A DNA stretch of 64,000 nt from the NCBI GenBank assembly GCA_900551075.1, contig URVB01000014.1, forward strand, positions 1 to 64,000. The letters run 5' to 3'. The notes beneath the pieces were generated by a model. It was not told the origin of the DNA, searched no databases, and saw only the letters and a program-made list of their open reading frames with translations. Every line of letters begins with the position of its first letter. Within the stretch, counting starts at the first letter, position 1. Below, in pieces: positions 57,963 to 64,000 of this stretch. The stretch comes from an uncultured Blautia sp. Lineage in GTDB: Bacteria > Bacillota > Clostridia > Lachnospirales > Lachnospiraceae. A program made the translations under genes and the position numbers.

Positions 57963-60779
57963 ATGATAATCATTGGTGAGAAGCTGAACGGATCCATTCC
58001 GTCAGTTGCAAAAGCTATCGCTGAGAAGGATGCGGATCTGATCAGAGAAAGAGCACAAATGCAGGCAGAAGCGGGTGCCACATTTTTAGATGTTTGTGCG
58101 TCTGTAGAAGAGGATGTTGAAGTAGAAACTCTGAAATGGATGATTGATCTTGTACAGGAAGTGACTGATACCCCGATTTGTGTGGACAGCCCGAGTGCGA
58201 AATCCTGCGTTGCTGCGATTCCGTTTTGTAAGCGCCCTGGATTAATCAATTCCGTTTCACTGGAAGGAAATAAAATTGATACGATTTTTCCGATTATTGC
58301 GTATACTGACTGGGAATGTATAGCGCTGCTTTGTGATAACGATGGAATTCCGGATTCTGTAGAACGCCGTATGAAAGTGTTTCATGGAATTATGGAAAAA
58401 GCAAAAGAATACAACATTGCACCATCCAGATTACATATTGACCCGTTGGTCGTAACATTGTCTACAGATCAGACTGCACTTACTGTTTTTGCAGAGTGCT
58501 GCCGTCAGATCAAAGCAGAATATCCGGATATTCACATCACCAGTGGATTGTCAAATATATCCTTCGGTCTTCCAGCAAGAAAGAATATTAACCAGGCGTT
58601 TATGGTACTTGCCATGAATGCAGGAATGGACAGTGCAATTGTTGACCCTACAAACAAAAACATGATTGGTATGATTTATGCAGCGAATGCACTACTGGAG
58701 CAGGATGAGTACTGTCTGAAATATATTGATAAATTTACTTCAAAATCAGTGGAAGAAGCTCATACACAAGCAGCGGCATCACCGTTGGATGAAAAGATGC
58801 AGGCTGTCTTTAAAGCAACTCAGGATGGAAAAAATAAGGAAATCGGCAAATATGTGCAGGAAGCCATTGATGCAGGCTGTGATCCGACGGCAATCTTAAA
58901 CGACGGAATGATTGGCGCTATGGCAGTTGTGGGTGAAAACTTCAAAAAAGAAATTATTTTTGTGCCACAGATGCTTGCTGCTGCACGTGCAATGAAAGCT
59001 GGTGTAGAGGTTCTGAAGCCATATCTTGCTACAGGTGAGGCAGGAAGTGCAGGCACCATTATTTTGGGAACAGTAGCCGGAGACCTTCATGATATAGGAA
59101 AAAACCTCGTAGGAATGATGTTTGAAAGTGCAGGATTTGAAGTGATTGACCTTGGGGTAGATGTGCCTATCGAGCGCTTCATTGAAGTGGTAAAAGAGCA
59201 CAAAGAAGCTACCATTGTGGCTCTTTCAGCTCTCCTTACAACTACAATGCCATCCCTTCGTAACACTGTAGCTGCGCTTTTGAAACAGCCATTCCGTAAT
59301 CGTATTAAGATTATGGTAGGTGGTGCTCCTATCAGTCAGGCGTTTGCAGACGAAATTGGTGCAGATGCTTATACTGAAGATGCTGCATCAGCAGCAGAAC
59401 AGGCAAAGAAATATGCGGATTCCGGTTTCTGTGCCAGAGCCGCCGCCGGAGAATTTGATGAAATCGCGCCTGTAGAGGAGGCAGTGGCTGAAAAAGCAGA
59501 TCAAGAAACCAAAGAAGAAAAAACAGTACAGAAGTTTGATAAGGCTTCCGTAGATATCAGTTCCATTCCGCTTCCGGGACCGGGAGAAGGATATAAACTG
59601 AATTGGGAAGCAACAAAGGAAAAATTCCGTAATTACTGGAATCATAAAAATACCGGCAGACCATTAATGTGTGTCATTGCAAGAAAACCGGAAGTGGAGC
59701 AGTACTCTGATGGAACACCGGTAGAAGGCGGATATTTGGATCAGATTTGCCAGGGAAAATATTATAGTATGCCTGCAGAACTGAAGTGGACAGATATGGA
59801 AGACAAATACCAGAACGCACAGAGAATAGTTGACCGTTATCGTTATTTCTGTGAAACTCATGCCTTTTTGGGAGAGAGTTTTCCGAATCTGAACATTGAC
59901 TTTGGACCGGGTTCTCTTGCAGCATATCTTGGATCTGAAATCGGATTCAAGGAAGATACCGTTTGGTTTAATAAATGTCTGGATAGTTGGGATGGAGTAC
60001 CGAAGCTGGATTTTGACCCGGACAACAAATGGTTCAAAAAACACATCCAGCTTGCAAAAGATTGCAGAGAACTTGCAGGAGATGATTTCTATGTAGATAT
60101 GCCTGACCTGATGGAAAATATTGATGTGCTTGCATCGCTTCGCGGCGCTCAGGATATTCTCTTTGATCTTCTGGATGAGCCGGAGAAAATTGGTGAAAGA
60201 ATCCAGGAAGTTACCGATATTTACTATGAATATTACGACCGTTTCTACGATATCATTAAAGACGAAGAGGGCGGAAATGCCTATACCGTATTCCAGATTT
60301 GGGGACCTGGAAAAACTGTAAAATTACAGTGCGATTTCTCTGCTATGATGTCACCGGAGGATTTCCGTAAATATATCCAGCCGTCACTGCGTAGGCAGTC
60401 CGAAAAGGTTGACCATGTTCTCTATCATCTGGATGGACCGGCTGCTATCAAGCATATGGATGCTTTGATGGAAATTGACGGAATTGATGCACTCCAGTGG
60501 ACAAGCGGAGATGCAGGCCCAGACGGAACACTGCCGGATTGGGATGTGATTTATGACAAAGCTATCGCAGCAGGAAAATCTATCTGGGTTAAGGTATACT
60601 CCGGAGAATTCGAAGACTGGATCAAGAATGTTGACCGAATTGTAAAGAAATACGGCTCCCACAGCTTATTCCTGCTCTTCCCGGAAATGTCCATGGAACA
60701 GGCTGCATACCTGCTTGATTATGCAGATAAGAACTGGAGCGACGTAAAGGGAACTTTTGTTGAATCCCTTGGAAGATAA
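57963..60779 (+). CDS. Three-module corrinoid methyl-transfer protein: pterin methyltransferase + cobalamin-binding protein + UroD-fold methyltransferase
   Basis: 938 residues. Residues about 1-265 are a DHPS-fold methyltetrahydrofolate:corrinoid methyltransferase like AcsE (IIGEKLNGS, TFLDVCAS, CVDSPS, HITSGLSNISFGLPARKNINQAFMVLAMNAGMD). About 275-500 is a corrinoid protein: a helical cap (GAMAVVGENFKKEIIFVPQML) and the B12 domain with the base-off motif D374-L-H376-D-I-G, GTVAG upstream and VGGAPIS. A charged linker (about 505-535) joins about 540-938, a uroporphyrinogen-decarboxylase-fold domain as in substrate:corrinoid methyltransferases. H822-L-D824 occupies the usual HxC zinc position. 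These are normally three separate proteins. Together they could move a methyl group from a substrate to tetrahydrofolate. The ribosome site is AGGAGGG. Confidence 0.9.
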   Translation: MIIIGEKLNGSIPSVAKAIAEKDADLIRERAQMQAEAGATFLDVCASVEEDVEVETLKWMIDLVQEVTDTPICVDSPSAKSCVAAIPFCKRPGLINSVSLEGNKIDTIFPIIAYTDWECIALLCDNDGIPDSVERRMKVFHGIMEKAKEYNIAPSRLHIDPLVVTLSTDQTALTVFAECCRQIKAEYPDIHITSGLSNISFGLPARKNINQAFMVLAMNAGMDSAIVDPTNKNMIGMIYAANALLEQDEYCLKYIDKFTSKSVEEAHTQAAASPLDEKMQAVFKATQDGKNKEIGKYVQEAIDAGCDPTAILNDGMIGAMAVVGENFKKEIIFVPQMLAAARAMKAGVEVLKPYLATGEAGSAGTIILGTVAGDLHDIGKNLVGMMFESAGFEVIDLGVDVPIERFIEVVKEHKEATIVALSALLTTTMPSLRNTVAALLKQPFRNRIKIMVGGAPISQAFADEIGADAYTEDAASAAEQAKKYADSGFCARAAAGEFDEIAPVEEAVAEKADQETKEEKTVQKFDKASVDISSIPLPGPGEGYKLNWEATKEKFRNYWNHKNTGRPLMCVIARKPEVEQYSDGTPVEGGYLDQICQGKYYSMPAELKWTDMEDKYQNAQRIVDRYRYFCETHAFLGESFPNLNIDFGPGSLAAYLGSEIGFKEDTVWFNKCLDSWDGVPKLDFDPDNKWFKKHIQLAKDCRELAGDDFYVDMPDLMENIDVLASLRGAQDILFDLLDEPEKIGERIQEVTDIYYEYYDRFYDIIKDEEGGNAYTVFQIWGPGKTVKLQCDFSAMMSPEDFRKYIQPSLRRQSEKVDHVLYHLDGPAAIKHMDALMEIDGIDALQWTSGDAGPDGTLPDWDVIYDKAIAAGKSIWVKVYSGEFEDWIKNVDRIVKKYGSHSLFLLFPEMSMEQAAYLLDYADKNWSDVKGTFVESLGR

Positions 60780-60806
60780 CTTTTGTTGAATCCCATAAAT
60801 TCAAAT

Positions 60807-60893
60807 AAAAGAAGCCGTTTAGACGACGAAGGATATTTTGATTAATTCACTGATATGACAGATATTCCCGGTGGCCGTCTGACGGCTTCTTTT
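60807..60893. terminator. Long-loop hairpin after the methyl-transfer gene
   Basis: AAAAGAAGCCGTTTAGACG (60807-60825) pairs with CGTCTGACGGCTTCTTTT (60876-60893) with one bulged base, around a 50-base loop. The A-rich and T-rich ends would let it work in both directions. Confidence 0.7.
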
Positions 60894-60919
60894 GTAGCTG
60901 GTTTTCTTTCCGACGGTGA

Positions 60920-60948
60920 TTGCGAAAGCAAAAAATGTCTGGTACAAT
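60920..60948 (+). promoter_or_regulatory. Promoter of the AraC regulator in the glycosidase/methyltransferase locus
   Basis: TTGCGA at 60920-60925, 17-base spacer, TACAAT at 60943-60948, 32 bases before the start codon. Confidence 0.75.
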
Positions 60949-60979
60949 ATTCGAGAGATGCAGGAAAGGACACAAAAAG

Positions 60980-61840
60980 ATGAAGCTTGTAAGAGATAAT
61001 ATCCCATTGGATAAGGAGTTTCCGTTTCAGATATCAGAAGTAATTTTGGATGCGTCCAACAGCAGACCGGATACGTTCCATTGGCACAGCTATTTTGAAA
61101 TCACCTATGTCAGAAAAGGCCGCGGATGTTATTTTGTAAATGGACAGGAGTATTCCATGAGTGAGGAAGATATTATCATTTTTAATAATGTGGAACCTCA
61201 CGGATGGACGCTTCTGGAAGATGATATGCATCTTCTTGTTATGGTTTTTTCTCCGGAATTTGTGGCTGAGAAGTTAAGCGTATTTGATTCCGATTACCTG
61301 AAACCATTTGTAGAAAGAGGAAGTAATTTTAAAAATCGTATAGGAAAAGAAGAGGAAGTAAGCCACGAAATACGAAAAGCAATCCGGGAAATTTACACAG
61401 AATGGGAAGAAAAAAAAGAAGGATACCCTCTTATGATCAAAGCAGATGTCCTTAGAATCCTGACTATGCTGATCCGTGCTTATCAGAACGAGAGTAAATC
61501 CGATGAGATGCTGAAAGAAAAGAAAAACGCCATGAAACGGCTGGAAAGAGCATTTGATTATATTAATGAGCATTATTGTGAAAAAATTACCCTTGATGAG
61601 GTGGCGGCTTCAGCATATATGAGTTCTAATTATTTTTCTTCTTATTTCAGAAAAGTGACGAATATAGGGTTTAGTGAATATGTGACACGGCTTCGCATTA
61701 TGCACGCCAGAGAACTTCTTCGTAATACGGATAGAAGTGTGACCGATATCGCCATGGAGTGCGGATTTAATAATATATCCAATTTTTACAGATTATATAA
61801 AAAACATGTGGGCAAGTCGCCAAGAGAAGCTAAAAAGTAG
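60980..61840 (+). CDS. AraC family regulator with cupin sensor domain
   Basis: 287 residues. The N-terminal AraC-type cupin (about 20-125) has RPDTFHWHSYFEITYVRKGRGCYFVNGQEY and EDIIIFNNVEPHGW, usually the sugar-sensing part. The C-terminal helix-turn-helix pair (about 190-285) has ITLDEVAASAYMSSNYFSSYFRKVTNIGFSEYVTRLRI and VTDIAMECGFNNISNFYRLYKKHVGKSPREAKK. ATG 60980 follows AGGAAAGGA. The frame is open to 60920 across the promoter. Its place between the methyl-transfer fusion and the GH31 gene makes it the likely regulator of the locus. Confidence 0.92.
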   Translation: MKLVRDNIPLDKEFPFQISEVILDASNSRPDTFHWHSYFEITYVRKGRGCYFVNGQEYSMSEEDIIIFNNVEPHGWTLLEDDMHLLVMVFSPEFVAEKLSVFDSDYLKPFVERGSNFKNRIGKEEEVSHEIRKAIREIYTEWEEKKEGYPLMIKADVLRILTMLIRAYQNESKSDEMLKEKKNAMKRLERAFDYINEHYCEKITLDEVAASAYMSSNYFSSYFRKVTNIGFSEYVTRLRIMHARELLRNTDRSVTDIAMECGFNNISNFYRLYKKHVGKSPREAKK

Positions 61841-62018
61841 TTTTTGGATAAATATTCATAAGCAGAATTGTGAAAAAACGGAACAGTTACATTATGGTTA
61901 AAATAGTATAAAAACATGTGAAAATATGACATGGACAATTGGAAAGCCCTTATGCTAGGATAATAGTTAAGATGATATTGCCTGGCAGGGGGCTTTTTGG
62001 GAAGAAAGGAATAGGGGA

Positions 62019-64000
62019 ATGGCAAAAACAGTAAAAACAGAATATTATGTAGAAATCACAGCTGGCGACCTGACACACCGTTTTGTTCCGGTGACAGAGG
62101 AAATTATCCGTTGCATCATATCCAAAAACGAGATTCATCAGGATAAAGAATCTCTTATCATTGAAAAAAAAGATTATCCTTCCGTAGCTTTTGAAACAGA
62201 AGAAACGGATGATGCCTTTACGTTAAGGACCGCTAAGGTCAGCGCAGAGCTGAATCTTCGCACAGGGGAGATTTCCTGGAAACATTCGGACGGTACCATC
62301 TGGCTTATGGAAAAGGGCAAGGATTTGACAGAGATTGAAGTGGTTCATTATACAACGGGTGATGAAGAGCCGATTATCAATCGTGTAAAAACCGTAGATG
62401 GTGAGCGGAATTTTATCCAGAATCTGAAGCCGGAGGTGGACAGAATTGCGTACAGGGTCCGCCTGTTTTTTGCATGGAAGGATGGAGAAGCAATCCATGG
62501 ACTTGGTCAGGCGGAGGAAGGAATCTACGATTATAGAGGTCATAATCAATATCTTTACCAGCATAATATGCGGATTCCTATGCCAATATTTGTTTCTTCC
62601 GAAGGATACGGGATTCTTTTGGACTGCTGTTCTCTTATGACTTTTAACGACGAAGGAAAAGATTCCTATATTTATATGGATACGGTGGAACAGATTGATT
62701 ACTATTTTCTGGGAGGAGAGACGATGGACGGAATCGTTCGTGATTATCGTTATCTTACAGGAAAGGCAACGATGCTTCCCAAGTGGGCATATGGATATGT
62801 TCAGTCCAAGGAACAGTATTATTCCGCGCAGGAGCTTGTAGATATTGTGAAGCATTATCGCGATATTGAAGTTCCTCTGGACTGTGTGGTCCAGGACTGG
62901 AATACCTGGGATCCAGGCAACTGGGGTGAAAAACTGGTAGATAAAATACGCTATGGAAACTTAAAAGAGGCTATGGATGAGATTCATACAATGAACGCTC
63001 ACAGTATGGTTTCCGTATGGCCGAATATGAATGCAGGTGGCAAAAACCATACAGAATTTTTTGAAGTAGGATATCTTTTAAAGGATTATGCAACCTACAA
63101 TGCCTTCAATGAAAAAGCACGGGAAATGTACTGGAAACAGGCAAAAGAAGAACTTTTTGACGGCGGTTTTGATTCCTGGTGGTGCGATTCTACGGAGCCG
63201 TTTTCCGGTCCGGACTGGGGCGGAGAGGTAAAAAGAGAACCATGGGAACGCTTTATGCTTGTTGGAAATGAACACAAAAAATATCTGGATGCAGAGGTTG
63301 CCAATGCCTTTGCACTTATGCATGCAAAGGGCATTTACGAAAACCAGCGGAAAGAAAGAGAAGATATGCGTGTTCTGAATCTGACACGTTCCGGGTATGC
63401 TTCCGGGCAGAAATATGCTGCCATGCTGTGGTCTGGAGATACCTGTGCCACATGGGATACCTTGAAAACACAGATCGTAGAAGGTCTGAATATGGGACTT
63501 AGCGGATATCCTTACTGGACACTTGATATTGGTGCATTCTTTACGGTAAAAGATAAATGGCAGAACAGAGGGTGTGGCTGCAGCACAGATCCTGCTCCCA
63601 AGTGGTTCTGGAAAGGGGAATATAATGAAGGCGTAAAAGATAAAGGTTACTGCGAGCTTTATACTCGCTGGCTTGAGATGGGGGCCTTTCTTCCGATGTT
63701 CCGTTCTCATGGCACAGATACTCCGAGGGAAATATGGAATTTTGGAGAAAAAGGCACGATGTTTTATGATGCCATTGAGAAGTTTATTAAGCTTCGATAT
63801 CATCTGATGCCGTATATTTATTCTATGGCAGGAGCTGTATATCTGGAAGATTATACGATCATGAGAAGTCTTCTGTTCGATTTTCCGGAAGATGAGGAAG
63901 CAAAAAAGATAGAAAATGAGTTTATGTTTGGCCCGTCACTTCTGATTTGTGCGGTTACTGAACCAATGTATTATGAGGCAGAAAGCAGAGAAATTGACCG
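62019..64000 (+). CDS. GH31 glycoside hydrolase, alpha-xylosidase-like (3' end outside the window)
   Basis: 660 codons are visible and the frame is open at the window end. There is no signal peptide, so cytoplasmic. Residues about 1-250 are the N-terminal beta domain, with AIHGLGQAEEGIYDYRGHNQYLYQHN. The (beta/alpha)8 barrel follows from about 255: KWAYGYVQSKEQYYS, PLDCVVQDWNTWDPGNWGE, nucleophile region WWCDSTEP with Asp390, and acid/base region WSGDTCATWD with Asp474. SGYPYWTLDIGAFF and RSHGTDTPREIWNFGEKG resemble GH31 alpha-xylosidases more than alpha-glucosidases. ATG 62019 follows AAGGAATAGGGG. It lies 178 bases after the AraC gene. Confidence 0.9.
   Translation, partial: MAKTVKTEYYVEITAGDLTHRFVPVTEEIIRCIISKNEIHQDKESLIIEKKDYPSVAFETEETDDAFTLRTAKVSAELNLRTGEISWKHSDGTIWLMEKGKDLTEIEVVHYTTGDEEPIINRVKTVDGERNFIQNLKPEVDRIAYRVRLFFAWKDGEAIHGLGQAEEGIYDYRGHNQYLYQHNMRIPMPIFVSSEGYGILLDCCSLMTFNDEGKDSYIYMDTVEQIDYYFLGGETMDGIVRDYRYLTGKATMLPKWAYGYVQSKEQYYSAQELVDIVKHYRDIEVPLDCVVQDWNTWDPGNWGEKLVDKIRYGNLKEAMDEIHTMNAHSMVSVWPNMNAGGKNHTEFFEVGYLLKDYATYNAFNEKAREMYWKQAKEELFDGGFDSWWCDSTEPFSGPDWGGEVKREPWERFMLVGNEHKKYLDAEVANAFALMHAKGIYENQRKEREDMRVLNLTRSGYASGQKYAAMLWSGDTCATWDTLKTQIVEGLNMGLSGYPYWTLDIGAFFTVKDKWQNRGCGCSTDPAPKWFWKGEYNEGVKDKGYCELYTRWLEMGAFLPMFRSHGTDTPREIWNFGEKGTMFYDAIEKFIKLRYHLMPYIYSMAGAVYLEDYTIMRSLLFDFPEDEEAKKIENEFMFGPSLLICAVTEPMYYEAESREID

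Noticed and set aside
1..64000. CRISPR arrays, tRNA or rRNA genes, intact transposases
   Set aside because: None could be recognised by reading both strands. Regular short repeats of array type are absent.

Overview
The window looks like a chromosomal segment of an anaerobic, low-to-mid GC, spore-forming Firmicute, most likely a Lachnospiraceae (Blautia/Ruminococcus-like) gut bacterium. Support: a complete six-gene Rnf complex in the order C-D-G-E-A-B, a biotin-dependent sodium-pump decarboxylase operon, GerW, ZapA, DUF6465, Asp23 and FakA-type genes, YesM/YesN-type signalling, AGGAGG ribosome sites, and corrinoid/tetrahydrofolate C1 chemistry of the acetogen kind. No rRNA, tRNA, CRISPR array or intact insertion sequence was seen.

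Layout. 0.2-1.4 kb: a D-Ala-D-Ala carboxypeptidase. 1.4-6.9 kb: a five-gene sodium-pump decarboxylase/transcarboxylase operon behind a BirA-like biotin operator. 6.9-10.9 kb: a flavoprotein, cmk, ispH and ribosomal protein S1. 10.9-12.9 kb: an RNase H-like nuclease (minus strand) and a membrane-protein gene interrupted by one in-frame TGA. 12.9-18.0 kb: rnfCDGEAB. 18.1-33.6 kb: housekeeping genes (NusG-II protein, ruvAB, zapA, U32 peptidase, FtsW/RodA, PBP2, Nudix, DUF2953, gerW, rpmB, asp23, fakA-like, recG, DUF6465). 33.8-42.1 kb: a YesM/YesN-like two-component system followed by a sugar-type ABC importer (binding protein, permease, double ATPase, permease). 42.3-45.9 kb: a membrane-anchored beta-propeller protein with a hexapeptide-repeat tail, and a siroheme sulfite/nitrite reductase-like protein. 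46.0-52.5 kb: an accessory stretch with AraC/GyrI, WYL and DUF3795 genes carrying two nearly identical operators, a DUF1445 hydro-lyase, an exonuclease with a topoisomerase zinc finger, and a small AT-rich two-gene cassette flanked by perfect 40-bp direct repeats.

The most striking part is 52.6-64.0 kb. In order it holds a 25-codon ORF, a RACo-like corrinoid activator with an extra MetH-activation-like domain, a GH95-like glycosidase, a 938-residue fusion of three modules (pterin methyltransferase, cobalamin-binding corrinoid protein, UroD-fold methyltransferase), an AraC regulator and a GH31 alpha-xylosidase-like enzyme cut by the window end. My inference is that this is a cytoplasmic pathway that removes sugar residues from O-methylated glycosides and passes the methyl group through one multifunctional polypeptide to tetrahydrofolate. 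The substrate is not shown by the sequence. The Rnf complex elsewhere in the window fits an organism that could use such methyl groups for energy.
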